This document shows, in pieces, positions 8,294 through 16,809 of a stretch of 64,000 nt of DNA. The notes beneath the pieces were generated by a model. That model made no database searches, was not told the origin of the DNA, and saw nothing but the letters and a program-made list of their open reading frames with translations. Location: the NCBI GenBank assembly GCA_044352985.1, contig JBILCU010000008.1:62001-126000 (forward strand). Direction: 5' to 3'. Positions within the stretch are counted from its first letter, which is position 1, and each line of letters starts with the position of its first letter. The DNA comes from JADJDM01 sp044352985. Lineage in GTDB: Bacteria; Bacteroidota; Bacteroidia; B-17B0; Aurantibacillaceae. The position numbers and the translations under genes are program-made.

Positions 8294-9853
8294 ATGAGAA
8301 CAAACAATAATAAGGGCAGAAGACCTGCAGGTGGCACAGGCAAAGGAAAATCAGGATTTTCTGGTGGAAGAGATAAAAAAGAATTTAAATCCGATCGCAG
8401 AGAAGAAAGAGGAGATAATGATAAACGTTCTGAAAAAGGAAGTTTTGACAGAGAACGTAAATCTGGTTCGGGAGATAGAAAATCAAGTAACCGAACTTCT
8501 TTCAATAATCGTGATGAAAAACCAAAAAGATTTGACAGAGAAGGGAAAAGTTTTTCGAAAGACAGAGATTCTTATAAAGGTGGAGATGATAAACCACGTA
8601 GTTTTAAAAAAGAAGGAAGTTCTTTTTCAAAAGATCGTGAAGGTTTTAAATCTAATGATAGTAAATCAAAGAGTTTTAAAAGAGACGATAAGTCTTTTTC
8701 GAAAGATAAAGGAGATTTTAGAGATAGAGGTGATAAAAGAAAATTTAGTAGAGACGGCAATTCTTTTTCAAAAGATAAAAGAGGGTTTGATGATCAAAAT
8801 GATAAACCAAAAAGATATAAAAAAGAAGGTCAGACTGTTGATAATCCAAACTATTTCAAAAACAAAGAACGTTCCAGCTCAGAAGAATGGAATGATAATG
8901 ATTTTGAAAGAAGCAAAAAATCTAAAAGTGAAAGAGATTCAAAACCTGCGCGTGTAACCAAAGAAGTAGAAAAAAATTCTTCAGAGGAAGGTGAAAATTC
9001 AAATTTTTCTGAAAACAGAAATAACAAAAGAAAAGAGTTTATTGAGCGAAGCGAAAAAAGAAGAGAAGAAAGAAGTGATAATCGTGAAAAAAGAAAACGT
9101 TCGGATAAACCTACTAAACAAAAAAACGATGACGGAGAAACTTTAATTCGTTTAAATAAATTTATTGCAAACTCAGGAGTTTGTTCACGCCGAGAAGCAG
9201 ATAAATTAATTGAAAGCGGTGCAGTTACTGTAAACGGGAAAATTGTATCAGAATTAGGCTATAAAGTAAATCCAACTGATGTGGTTAATTATGGCGGGGC
9301 AAATATTAAAAGAGAAAAAAACGTTTACGTACTTTTAAACAAACCAAAAGATTACATTACTACATTAGATGATCCCGAAGGAAGAAAAACGGTAATGGAA
9401 TTGGTAAAAAGTGCCGGCAAAGAACGTATCTATCCAGTTGGAAGATTAGATAGAAATACTACAGGTTTATTGTTATTTACAAATGATGGTGATATGACTA
9501 TGAAGTTAACTCACCCAAAAAATAACATTCAAAAACTTTACGGAGTTGAGATTGATAAAAGTATTCGCCCAGAAGACTTTAAAGCTATTTTGGATGGTTT
9601 TGAACTGGAAGATGGATTCATAAAAGCTGACAAATTAGAATTTGTTGGCGGAAGTACCAACCGAAAAGAATTGGGCATTGAAATTCACTCAGGTAAAAAC
9701 AGAATTGTAAGAAGAATATTTGAACACCTAGGATATAAAGTGGTAAAACTAGATCGCGTAATGTTTGCTGGTTTAACCAAAAAAGATTTACCACGTGGAA
9801 AATGGCGATTCTTAAGTGAAAAAGAAATTGGTTACCTAAGAATGAAAAAGTAA
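8294..9853 (+). CDS. rRNA pseudouridine synthase (RsuA/RluB family) with long charged N-terminal tail
   Basis: Isomerises a uridine in ribosomal RNA. The C-terminal 235 residues hold a complete enzyme: an S4 RNA-binding domain (about 285-330, LNKFIANSGVCSRREADKLI), then the synthase domain with the catalytic Asp in GRLDRNTTGLLLFT. The first 280 residues are a low-complexity Lys/Arg/Asp/Ser/Gly tail, far longer than in RluB of Escherichia coli. It contains four copies of SFSKD at residues 86, 110, 134 and 157, a 23-24-residue repeat. Such tails are common on this family in Bacteroidota and probably bind RNA nonspecifically; that is inference. A 208-residue frame inside the tail is a composition artefact. 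Confidence 0.92.
   Translation: MRTNNNKGRRPAGGTGKGKSGFSGGRDKKEFKSDRREERGDNDKRSEKGSFDRERKSGSGDRKSSNRTSFNNRDEKPKRFDREGKSFSKDRDSYKGGDDKPRSFKKEGSSFSKDREGFKSNDSKSKSFKRDDKSFSKDKGDFRDRGDKRKFSRDGNSFSKDKRGFDDQNDKPKRYKKEGQTVDNPNYFKNKERSSSEEWNDNDFERSKKSKSERDSKPARVTKEVEKNSSEEGENSNFSENRNNKRKEFIERSEKRREERSDNREKRKRSDKPTKQKNDDGETLIRLNKFIANSGVCSRREADKLIESGAVTVNGKIVSELGYKVNPTDVVNYGGANIKREKNVYVLLNKPKDYITTLDDPEGRKTVMELVKSAGKERIYPVGRLDRNTTGLLLFTNDGDMTMKLTHPKNNIQKLYGVEIDKSIRPEDFKAILDGFELEDGFIKADKLEFVGGSTNRKELGIEIHSGKNRIVRRIFEHLGYKVVKLDRVMFAGLTKKDLPRGKWRFLSEKEIGYLRMKK
8549..8830 (+). repeat. coding repeat, about 70-72 bp period, in the pseudouridine synthase tail
   Basis: Four degenerate units, each encoding SFSKD-K/R followed by a charged spacer and K-x-K/R-F/Y-K/R, spaced 24, 24 and 23 residues apart. 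A weaker fifth unit may precede them (TSFNNRDEKPKRF). The period is a whole number of codons, so the frame is kept. Confidence 0.75.
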
Positions 9854-9878
9854 CTATTAATGGCGAAAATGAATTGAA

Positions 9879-10559
9879 ATGAACCACTTACAATTCGTTA
9901 AAACCAAAGATAATTCCTTTACCTTGTTCAATCCTGAATTGAATGAAACTTACCATTCCATTCATGGAGCAATTACTGAAAGCAAGCATGTTTTTATAAA
10001 AAACGGTTTAAAGTGTTTTTTTGAAAACAAAAATATTGCTTCTGTTCATGTTTTGGAAATTGGCTTTGGAACAGGATTAAATGCACTGTTGAGTTATTTG
10101 TTTTGTATCGAACAACAGAAATCACTTCATTACATTTCTTACGAGCCATTTTCTTTATCAACTGATATTGTAAAGCAAATTAACTACACACAACAACTAA
10201 ATGCTAACAAGGATGTTGAAGATTTCTTTCTAGGCTTACATGTCAATAAAGGCAATATTTTTAGGTCATCAAACTTCGCTATAGACATCAAAGTTATTGA
10301 GTCACATTATCAGCAATCTGTAATTTCAGAAAAAGCAGATGTTATTTTTTTTGATGCCTTTGCTCCCAACAAACACGCTGAAATGTGGTTACCTGAAGTA
10401 TTTTCAAAATGTTACAACGAGCTAAACGATTTAGGCATTTTAGTTACTTATTGTGCAAAAGGCGAAGTAAAACGAACACTTAAATCTGTTGGTTTTAAAG
10501 TAGAAACATTAGCAGGCCCACCCGGAAAACGAGAAATGATAAGAGCAGTAAAATTATGA
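9879..10559 (+). CDS. mnmD: tRNA 5-aminomethyl-2-thiouridine methyltransferase, stand-alone MnmD type
   Basis: An S-adenosylmethionine-dependent methyltransferase (DUF752) that completes mnm5s2U at the tRNA wobble position. The SAM-binding loop LEIGFGTGLNAL is at about 59-70. The family signature DAFAPNKHAEMW is at 159-170, followed by a C-terminal LAGPPGKREMIRA. At 226 residues it is the methyltransferase half only; the FAD oxidase half of bifunctional MnmC is absent, as is usual in stand-alone MnmD proteins. The stop overlaps the bioD start (ATGA), tying it to the biotin genes, probably by operon convenience. Confidence 0.88.
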   Translation: MNHLQFVKTKDNSFTLFNPELNETYHSIHGAITESKHVFIKNGLKCFFENKNIASVHVLEIGFGTGLNALLSYLFCIEQQKSLHYISYEPFSLSTDIVKQINYTQQLNANKDVEDFFLGLHVNKGNIFRSSNFAIDIKVIESHYQQSVISEKADVIFFDAFAPNKHAEMWLPEVFSKCYNELNDLGILVTYCAKGEVKRTLKSVGFKVETLAGPPGKREMIRAVKL

Positions 10560-11170
10560 GAAAAATTTTCATTACAGGTATAGGAACAGATGTAGGTAAA
10601 ACTGTTATTTCAGCAATTTTAACCGAAGCATTGCAAGCAGATTATTGGAAACCTATACAGGCAGGATTTGAAGATGGTACCGATAAACTACGCGTTAAAA
10701 ATTGGATAAGTAACACAATATCTCAGTTTCATGAGGAACAATTCTTATTAAAAGAACCTATGTCGCCACATGCCGCTGCCGAACTAGAAAACAAAAACAT
10801 TCAACTTTCTGATTTTAAGTTGCCAAACTGCAATAACTCAAACCTAATCATTGAGGGTGCTGGCGGGCTATTAGTGCCAATTAATAACACTCATGTTGTT
10901 GCTGATTTAATTATGTGTTTAGATGCAGAAGTACTATTGGTTTCTAGAAATTACCTTGGCAGCATCAACCATACGTTGCTTACCTTGAACGAATTGTTAA
11001 GTAGAAAATTAAAAATTTCGGGCATCATATTTAATGGCTTAAAAAATGAAGCTACTGAATCTATCATATTAAGTAAATATAATTTTCCATTTGTTGGACG
11101 AGTAAATTTTCATGAAGAAATAAACAAAAATGTAATTTTGGGGTATTCATCACAATTTAAATCCATTTAA
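10556..11170 (+). CDS. bioD: dethiobiotin synthetase
   Basis: ATP-dependent carboxylation and ring closure of 7,8-diaminopelargonate to dethiobiotin, the penultimate biotin step. The P-loop GIGTDVGKT is at residues 8-16 and the second nucleotide/substrate motif IIEGAGGLLVPI is near 99-110. The 204-residue length is normal for the family. It is followed one base later by bioA, whose product makes its substrate. bioB and bioF are not in the window. Confidence 0.95.
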   Translation: MRKIFITGIGTDVGKTVISAILTEALQADYWKPIQAGFEDGTDKLRVKNWISNTISQFHEEQFLLKEPMSPHAAAELENKNIQLSDFKLPNCNNSNLIIEGAGGLLVPINNTHVVADLIMCLDAEVLLVSRNYLGSINHTLLTLNELLSRKLKISGIIFNGLKNEATESIILSKYNFPFVGRVNFHEEINKNVILGYSSQFKSI

Positions 11171-11171
11171 A

Positions 11172-12455
11172 ATGAGTGAGATTCTGCAAAAAGACAATCA
11201 ATACGTGTGGCATCCATTCACACATTTGAGTTATTGCAGACAACCTATTAACATTGTACGCTCAGAGGGTTCGTGTTACTTTGATGAACAAGGAAATAAA
11301 ATAATCGATGCCATTTCATCTTGGTGGGTAAACCTTCACGGCCACTGCCACCCTCATATTTCAAAAAAAGTAAGCGAACAATTGTTTACTAATGAACACT
11401 CCATTTTTAGTGATTTTACTCACCCTAATGCTGTATTGCTTGCAGAGCGATTACTCAACAAACTACCATCTACTTTACAACGTATTTTTTACAGCGATAA
11501 TGGTTCAACAGCTGTTGAAGTGGCTTTAAAAATGACCATCCAATTCTGGAGCAACATTGGAATACCCAAAACTACATTTATCTGCTTTAAAAATGCCTAT
11601 CATGGTGATACTTTTGGGGGAATGAGCGTTGCAGAGCGAAATGTTTTTAATCAGGCATTTTCGAGTTTGTTGTTTGATGTCATTCATGTTCCAACACCTA
11701 CCCGATCTAACATCTATGAGCTTAAAAAGCAATTTACTGATTTAGCTTCAAGTGGTAAAATTGCAGGATTCATATATGAACCATTGGTGCAAGGAGCATC
11801 AGGCATGCTGATGTATGAAGCTGAATTATTGAATGAGTTACTTGATATCTGCAAATCAACCCACATCATTACCATTGCAGATGAAGTAATGACCGGTTTC
11901 GGTAGAACCGGAACTTGGTTTGCCAGTCAGCAAATAAAACAACAACCAGATATTATTTGTTTAAGCAAAGGGTTAACCGGAGGTTATATGCCTTTAGGTG
12001 TAACAGCATGTTCTGATAAAATTTTCAATGCTTTCAAGCAGGAAGATAAAACCAAAACATTTTTTCATGGACATAGTTACACTGCAAATCCAACTGCTTG
12101 TTCTGCTGCTTTAGCAAGTTTAGACGTGATGGAAGAAAAACAAACATGGGCAAGTATTTCAAGAATTGAAAAAATGCATGATGATTTTCGAAATGAAATT
12201 CTTAAACATCAAGGTTGTTCGGAAGTTCGTTGCAAAGGAACAATTCTAGCCATAGAATTAAAAACAAAAGATGAAAGACATTACTTAAATTCATCATCTG
12301 AAAACATTGCTGACTATTTTTTAACACGGGGCATACTACTTCGTCCACTCGGAAACGTATTTTATCTTATTCCACCTTATTGTATTTCAGAACAAGAATT
12401 AACTTACATTTATTCAACAATAATCGAATTTTTAAATGCATATTCTGAAAAATAA
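11172..12455 (+). CDS. bioA: adenosylmethionine-8-amino-7-oxononanoate aminotransferase
   Basis: A PLP-dependent class III aminotransferase that converts KAPA to DAPA in biotin synthesis. The PLP lysine is Lys266 in LSKGLTGGYMPL. Asp237 in IADEVMTGFGRTG binds the PLP ring nitrogen. The N-terminal VWHPFTH motif (about 12-18) is diagnostic of BioA among class III enzymes. Its 427 residues are typical. The 3' end overlaps the next gene by 20 bases. Confidence 0.95.
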   Translation: MSEILQKDNQYVWHPFTHLSYCRQPINIVRSEGSCYFDEQGNKIIDAISSWWVNLHGHCHPHISKKVSEQLFTNEHSIFSDFTHPNAVLLAERLLNKLPSTLQRIFYSDNGSTAVEVALKMTIQFWSNIGIPKTTFICFKNAYHGDTFGGMSVAERNVFNQAFSSLLFDVIHVPTPTRSNIYELKKQFTDLASSGKIAGFIYEPLVQGASGMLMYEAELLNELLDICKSTHIITIADEVMTGFGRTGTWFASQQIKQQPDIICLSKGLTGGYMPLGVTACSDKIFNAFKQEDKTKTFFHGHSYTANPTACSAALASLDVMEEKQTWASISRIEKMHDDFRNEILKHQGCSEVRCKGTILAIELKTKDERHYLNSSSENIADYFLTRGILLRPLGNVFYLIPPYCISEQELTYIYSTIIEFLNAYSEK

Positions 12456-13134
12456 AAAGACATTCATCTTATTTATCCTTTCCGGATTTTTTATTGCCAA
12501 CACCATAGTTGCCGAAATGATTGGAAGTAAACTCATCCATTATGGTGGGCCTTTTGTTAATAGTGTTGGATTAATTCTTTGGCCTTTTGTTTTTATACTT
12601 ACCGATATATTAAATGAATATTATGGAAAGGAAGTAGTGAAGCGTCTTTCATTTATTACCGTAGGATTAATTGCTTACATCTTTTTAATATTAATGATTG
12701 TTACACGAATAAAAGCTGTTGATTATTCGCCGGCAAAAGATGAAGCCTTCAGTAATATCTTCGGGCAAAGTATGTTTATGATAATTGCAAGTATAATTGC
12801 ATTTATCGTATCTCAGTTAATTGATAGTTTAGTGTTTTGGTTAATCAGAAAAAGAACAGGAAGTAAAATGCTTTGGTTAAGATCCACAGGCTCAACTGTT
12901 GTTAGCCAGCTAATTGATACTTTTTTAATTCAATTTATTGCTTTTGTTATTCCAGGAACTTGGACAATCAATGAATTCGTTAAAAATGCAGCTTTTGGTT
13001 ATAGCTTAAAAATCATTATTGCCATCTGTTTAATTCCGTTTATATTTTTACTTCATAAACTTCTGGATAACTATTTTGGTGAGGAAGAGTCAGACAAACT
13101 TATTGAGAAAACAGCTCAAGAGTCTATTAATTAA
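12436..13134 (+). CDS. queuosine precursor transporter (YhhQ/VUT family)
   Basis: A six-helix inner-membrane protein of the VUT family (ECF-like vitamin uptake), 232 residues. The signature DILNEYYGKEVVKR (about 55-68) follows NTIVAEMIGSK. In Escherichia coli the homologue imports preQ0/preQ1 for queuosine tRNA modification. The start lies inside the bioA tail, so translation is coupled; co-location with biotin genes invites the thought of a vitamin substrate, but the motif favours queuine precursors. Confidence 0.85.
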   Translation: MHILKNKKTFILFILSGFFIANTIVAEMIGSKLIHYGGPFVNSVGLILWPFVFILTDILNEYYGKEVVKRLSFITVGLIAYIFLILMIVTRIKAVDYSPAKDEAFSNIFGQSMFMIIASIIAFIVSQLIDSLVFWLIRKRTGSKMLWLRSTGSTVVSQLIDTFLIQFIAFVIPGTWTINEFVKNAAFGYSLKIIIAICLIPFIFLLHKLLDNYFGEEESDKLIEKTAQESIN

Positions 13135-14621
13135 TCAACTTTCAGTATCGGTTTTTTCTGTGGAGACCAAGTAAAGCCTTTCAATAGTTCATTTTCTGAA
13201 ACTACATTTTTAATTGGTATTAATTTAGAAGTAGGTTTATCCTTAAATGTAATTTTTTGTAATTCACCTTTTTCAAAATAAATTGATGCATCCTTACTTG
13301 ATGACTTATTAAGAGCCGTTAATTTCTTTTTTTCATTTTTCAAATAATAGGAAACCTGAGCATCTTTATCAATATCAATTCGACTGATGGTATCTTTATA
13401 AAACTGAACGTACATGTTTTTACCTTTTACCTGATTGAATTTATCCTTTTCTTCCTGCATAATCATAAATGCATTACCCGTTAAATCTATTTTTTTAATT
13501 CCTTTAGGACCCAATTTTATCTGAATAAACTGTGAGGTAAATTGGGCTGAATCTGACCAAAAGAGTGGCTTATTGTAAATGGTAAATAACGAATCAGATG
13601 AATTAAAAAACATAGAATCAGAGATTCCGGAAAAAGAAGCTTTAAAAAATTTCACATGGTGTAATGCCCTAAAAGTAGTAGAATCGTTTAATTTCTGATT
13701 TTTATTTAAACGTTTCGTTATTAATGTATCAGCAAATAATAAAACAGAATCTTTATCCATTTTTTTTATCATAACTGCATTTTTTGTTACCACACTCCTA
13801 CCCTCTTTTTCAAAGTATTCTGCTTTGTTTCCATGTACCTGCGCTTTATTTAAGGTATCAATAATTTTTACATTTTTTTTCGCAAGTCCGTAGCCGGAAA
13901 ATTTGTTATAATAAATGCTATCGGCATGTAATTCTGTTTTATCATAATAAATTATTGCATTTGAATTAAGCTGGCAGTTTTGTGTTTCGGTATTGTACCA
14001 GCCATTTTCAGCATACATTTTATTTTTACCGTTGGTTAAATGAGTTGGTCCAAATATGCTAACAGTATTCGAAGGTGTATGATAATCGATGGTGTTGCTT
14101 GTTAGTTTAAAATCAGGATGAACAACAGTTACATCATCATAAAAATTAAATAATTTTTTACCCGATTGGTAAATTCCTTTTTTACTTGTTAAGGTAGATG
14201 ACTTACTGATTACAACACCACCGTTTAAATAACTGGCAACAGAATTATTAACCTGATAATTTAAAGAAGGAGTTTTTAAAATCATGCCCGCATCTGAACA
14301 GATAACATTTCCTTCAAGTTCGGCTAGTTTTGTATTACCATCATATTTTAAAAGATCCCCAGTTATTTGAAGTGAATCACCTTTTTGGATAACAATGTGA
14401 TTAAAAGCTCTTACGGTATTGTTATCGTAACGGCAAGCACTATCACAAGTAATGACAGCACCTTCATGTTTAAAAACAACATTCCCTACAAGAATTTGTG
14501 CCCCTAAATTTTTTGCGTATTTAATTTTGTTGGCTGAAAAATCAATCATTTTCCCAGCTTGTTGCGCATTAAAAGTGAGGCATGAAAAAACAAATAGCAA
14601 AAGAAGTAAACGTGAATTCAT
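13131..14621 (-). CDS. LptA/OstA-like outer-membrane biogenesis protein
   Basis: An exported beta-rich protein of the OstA/LptA superfamily that probably carries lipopolysaccharide across or into the outer membrane. The start is set at the ATG giving MNSRLLLLLFVFSCLTFNAQ, a clear signal peptide. The open frame extends 76 codons further upstream into the enoyl-CoA hydratase gene but without signal character. Residues about 25-130 form the first OstA domain (IDFSANKIKYAKNLG, then AVITCDSACRYDNN). Further repeating 'node' strands follow to about residue 430. At 497 residues it is longer than LptA and lacks an obvious LptD barrel. The gene converges on the queuosine transporter with a 4-base overlap. 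Confidence 0.8.
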   Translation of the reverse strand: MNSRLLLLLFVFSCLTFNAQQAGKMIDFSANKIKYAKNLGAQILVGNVVFKHEGAVITCDSACRYDNNTVRAFNHIVIQKGDSLQITGDLLKYDGNTKLAELEGNVICSDAGMILKTPSLNYQVNNSVASYLNGGVVISKSSTLTSKKGIYQSGKKLFNFYDDVTVVHPDFKLTSNTIDYHTPSNTVSIFGPTHLTNGKNKMYAENGWYNTETQNCQLNSNAIIYYDKTELHADSIYYNKFSGYGLAKKNVKIIDTLNKAQVHGNKAEYFEKEGRSVVTKNAVMIKKMDKDSVLLFADTLITKRLNKNQKLNDSTTFRALHHVKFFKASFSGISDSMFFNSSDSLFTIYNKPLFWSDSAQFTSQFIQIKLGPKGIKKIDLTGNAFMIMQEEKDKFNQVKGKNMYVQFYKDTISRIDIDKDAQVSYYLKNEKKKLTALNKSSSKDASIYFEKGELQKITFKDKPTSKLIPIKNVVSENELLKGFTWSPQKKPILKVD

Positions 14622-14750
14622 TAATTGGTTAATGAGATAAAAATTAAAAACAGTTTTGAAATCAAATTTAAGAAAGCGATTTAAATTAAAAACTAATTTT
14701 ATAAGAAGAGAATATAAACTGCCATATTGAGCAAAATCGGAATAGATTTT

Positions 14751-14768
14751 TCTCGACTTCGCTCGAAC
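14751..14768. repeat. short palindromic intergenic repeat
   Basis: The sequence TCTCGACTTCGCTCGAAC lies between the OstA-like gene and the hydratase gene. Its reverse complement resembles the GTTCGAGCGnAGTCGAGA elements scattered between genes in many Bacteroidota; that comparison is from memory. Its GC content stands out from the A/T-rich flanks. Confidence 0.5.
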
Positions 14769-14802
14769 AAACATATTATCTAATGTATTAAATATAAATA
14801 CA

Positions 14803-15564
14803 CTACTGTTTTTGTTTAAACTGATTAATTGCATTAACTGTAAAATCACTTAATACCAATTTGCCACTCATTGCTGCGCGTTCTAATAACAAAGTATCCC
14901 AGTTTTCAGTTCCTTCCCACATGATTTTTTTCAGCATGCTCATGGCTTCAGGATTACTTTTTGATAAACGATCTGCCAAACCACTAATGTATTTATCCAT
15001 TTCTTCAACAGAGGCAAAAAGTTCGGCATACAATCCTTTTTCTTTTGCCCATTGAGCAGTTTGCCATTCGGTAGCATTAATAGTTAACTGACAAAAAGCT
15101 GATTTGCCAACTTTGCGTTCAACTGCAGGGCCGACAACAAACGGACCGATACCAACGGCTAGTTCGCTTAACTTTACAGATGCACCTTCAACCGCGTAAG
15201 TATAATCAGCAGCTGAGGCAATACCAACTCCACCGCCAACAGCTTTTCCTTGAACTCGAGCTATCACAAACTTTGGTGCTTTGCGCATAGCATTAATTAC
15301 CCCGGCAAACCCTGAGAAGAAATACTTTCCGGCATCTAAATCTTTAATTGAAATTAATTCATCAAAAGATGCTCCTGCACAAAATGCTTTTTGTCCCTCA
15401 CTTTGAAGCACGATAACGCGTGCTTCATCGTTTGATGCCATTTTTTCAATTTCATTAGCAAGTGACCGCAATAATTCGCCAGGCATTGAATTGCTTTGCG
15501 GATGAAAAAATGTCACATAGCCAATGTTATTTTTAATTTCTGATTTTATAAACCCGTTTTCCAT
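14803..15564 (-). CDS. enoyl-CoA hydratase/isomerase family protein
   Basis: A crotonase-fold enzyme acting on acyl-CoA thioesters, 253 residues. The oxyanion-hole segments are KAFCAGASFDEL (about 58-69) and GKAVGGGVGIASAAD (about 106-120). The acidic residue of SELAVGIGPF (about 132-141) sits where the second catalytic glutamate of the family usually lies. It is closest in feel to methylglutaconyl-CoA hydratases, but the substrate is not certain. No other beta-oxidation gene is nearby. Confidence 0.85.
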   Translation of the reverse strand: MENGFIKSEIKNNIGYVTFFHPQSNSMPGELLRSLANEIEKMASNDEARVIVLQSEGQKAFCAGASFDELISIKDLDAGKYFFSGFAGVINAMRKAPKFVIARVQGKAVGGGVGIASAADYTYAVEGASVKLSELAVGIGPFVVGPAVERKVGKSAFCQLTINATEWQTAQWAKEKGLYAELFASVEEMDKYISGLADRLSKSNPEAMSMLKKIMWEGTENWDTLLLERAAMSGKLVLSDFTVNAINQFKQKQ

Positions 15565-15600
15565 ATTATGTATATTTTAAATTAAATTTTAATCTTCACT

Positions 15601-15629
15601 CTTCGGTGGCTGATTATAGTCGAAGCCAC
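15601..15629. repeat. overlapping inverted repeats, probable interspersed repeat relic
   Basis: Two nested inverted repeats share this stretch: CTTCG with CGAAG and GTGGCT with AGCCAC. The pattern resembles the GGCTGAGCGnAGTCGAAGCC-type intergenic elements of Bacteroidota (recollection, not a search). It could also act as a weak hairpin 3' of folE, but no T-tract follows on the minus strand. Confidence 0.4.
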
Positions 15630-15692
15630 AATTAAATTAAAGGTTTAGCTCAACCTCTATTTAACTTATAACTCATCATTCATAAGACCTTA

Positions 15693-16319
15693 CTAATGAA
15701 GTGTAGAAGAAATTAAACTAATAAACTCCTTGCGCGTTGAATCTGTTAAAAACTCACCTGTAAAAGCTGAAGTTGTTGTAACTGAATTTTGTTTTTGTAC
15801 TCCACGCATCTGCATACATAAATGTGAGCATTCTATTACAACTGCAACTCCTAAAGGATTTAAGGTTTGTTGTATACAATCTCTTATTTCGTTCGTTAAA
15901 CGTTCCTGAACTTGCAAACGTCGAGCAAAAGCATCAACCACGCGGGGCAATTTACTTAAGCCAACAATGTAACCATTTGGTATATAAGCAATGTGCGCTT
16001 TACCAAAAAATGGCAAAAGATGATGTTCGCATAAACTGTACACTTCAATTTCCTTTACTATCACCATTTGGCTATAATCTTCCTTAAACATGGCTGATTT
16101 AAGTATTTCAACAGGATCGATTTCGTAACCATGAGTTAAGAATTGCATTGCTTTAGCAGCACGTTGCGGTGTTTTCAGTAATCCTTCTCGATTTGGATTT
16201 TCACCAACTTTATTCAATATATTATCGTAAGAAGTAGAAATCGACTCAATCAATTTTTGATTGTACTGATCAATTTTTTTATATCCTTCTTCACTATCAA
16301 AATCGTCGTTTAACATCAT
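15693..16319 (-). CDS. folE: GTP cyclohydrolase I
   Basis: Converts GTP to 7,8-dihydroneopterin triphosphate, the entry point to folate, biopterin and queuosine. Zinc ligands are Cys97 and His100 (SLCEHHLLPFF) and Cys168 (ECSHLCMQMRG). The 208 residues match type IA FolE. Two adjacent ATG codons start the gene; the first is used. The gene follows the PTPS homologue by nine bases on the same strand, so product and next enzyme are made together. Confidence 0.95.
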   Translation of the reverse strand: MMLNDDFDSEEGYKKIDQYNQKLIESISTSYDNILNKVGENPNREGLLKTPQRAAKAMQFLTHGYEIDPVEILKSAMFKEDYSQMVIVKEIEVYSLCEHHLLPFFGKAHIAYIPNGYIVGLSKLPRVVDAFARRLQVQERLTNEIRDCIQQTLNPLGVAVVIECSHLCMQMRGVQKQNSVTTTSAFTGEFLTDSTRKEFISLISSTLH

Positions 16320-16328
16320 TCATCAGTT

Positions 16329-16745
16329 TTAGTTTTCGCCAAAATATTCTACAAAATTACTTTCTGTCTCATACAACTTGATGCAGTGCAATTGCGCACC
16401 CATTTCAATAATTTTTGGCGCTAGTATTTCCCAAATTTTTATAGCAACATTTTCTGTACTGGGCAAAATGTCTTTTAAAAAAAGTACATCCACATTCAGG
16501 TTTTTATGATCGAGTTTAATACAAATTTCATCTCGAATTAAAACACTTAAATCTTTTAAATTGATAATAAAACCTGTATCGGGATTAGGTTTTCCTTTTA
16601 CAGTAACATACAATTCGTAATTATGACCGTGCCAATTTTTATTTGAACACTTGCCAAATACTTCCCAGTTTTTTTCTTCACTCCAATTTGGATTGGAGAG
16701 CTTATGTGCAGCATTAAAATGCTCTTTTCTAGTTAAATAAACCAT
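16329..16745 (-). CDS. 6-pyruvoyl-tetrahydropterin synthase family protein (PTPS/QueD)
   Basis: Acts on dihydroneopterin triphosphate, the FolE product. The zinc ligands are probably His14 (FNAAHKL), His39 and His41 (HGHNY). The catalytic cysteine is Cys33, in C-x5-HGH. That spacing is typical of animal-type PTPS-I; bacterial QueD usually has C-x3-HGH. His80 in LDHKNLN and the Glu of ETESNFVEYF complete the site. At 138 residues it is full length. The product may therefore be a pyruvoyl-tetrahydropterin (biopterin branch) rather than carboxy-tetrahydropterin for queuosine; both remain possible. Confidence 0.85.
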   Translation of the reverse strand: MVYLTRKEHFNAAHKLSNPNWSEEKNWEVFGKCSNKNWHGHNYELYVTVKGKPNPDTGFIINLKDLSVLIRDEICIKLDHKNLNVDVLFLKDILPSTENVAIKIWEILAPKIIEMGAQLHCIKLYETESNFVEYFGEN

Positions 16746-16753
16746 ACAAGTAA

Positions 16754-16761
16754 CAAAGATA
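16754..16761 (-). promoter_or_regulatory. promoter -7 element upstream of the PTPS gene
   Basis: TATCTTTG on the minus strand matches the Bacteroidota TAnnTTTG consensus and ends eight bases before the ATG. No clear -33 TTTG is seen. Confidence 0.45.
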
Positions 16762-16809
16762 ATAAAGTGTTGAAAATATTGATAGCATTTTAATGAAGAT
16801 TAAATTGGT

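Noticed and set aside
8331..8957. 208-codon ORF in another frame of the pseudouridine synthase gene
   Set aside because: It overlaps the low-complexity tail; its Lys/Ile/Glu composition follows from A-rich codons and there is no domain or start signal.
14622..14849. 76-codon N-terminal extension of the OstA-like protein
   Set aside because: It overlaps the hydratase gene and includes the repeat relic; the ATG at 14621 begins a normal signal peptide.
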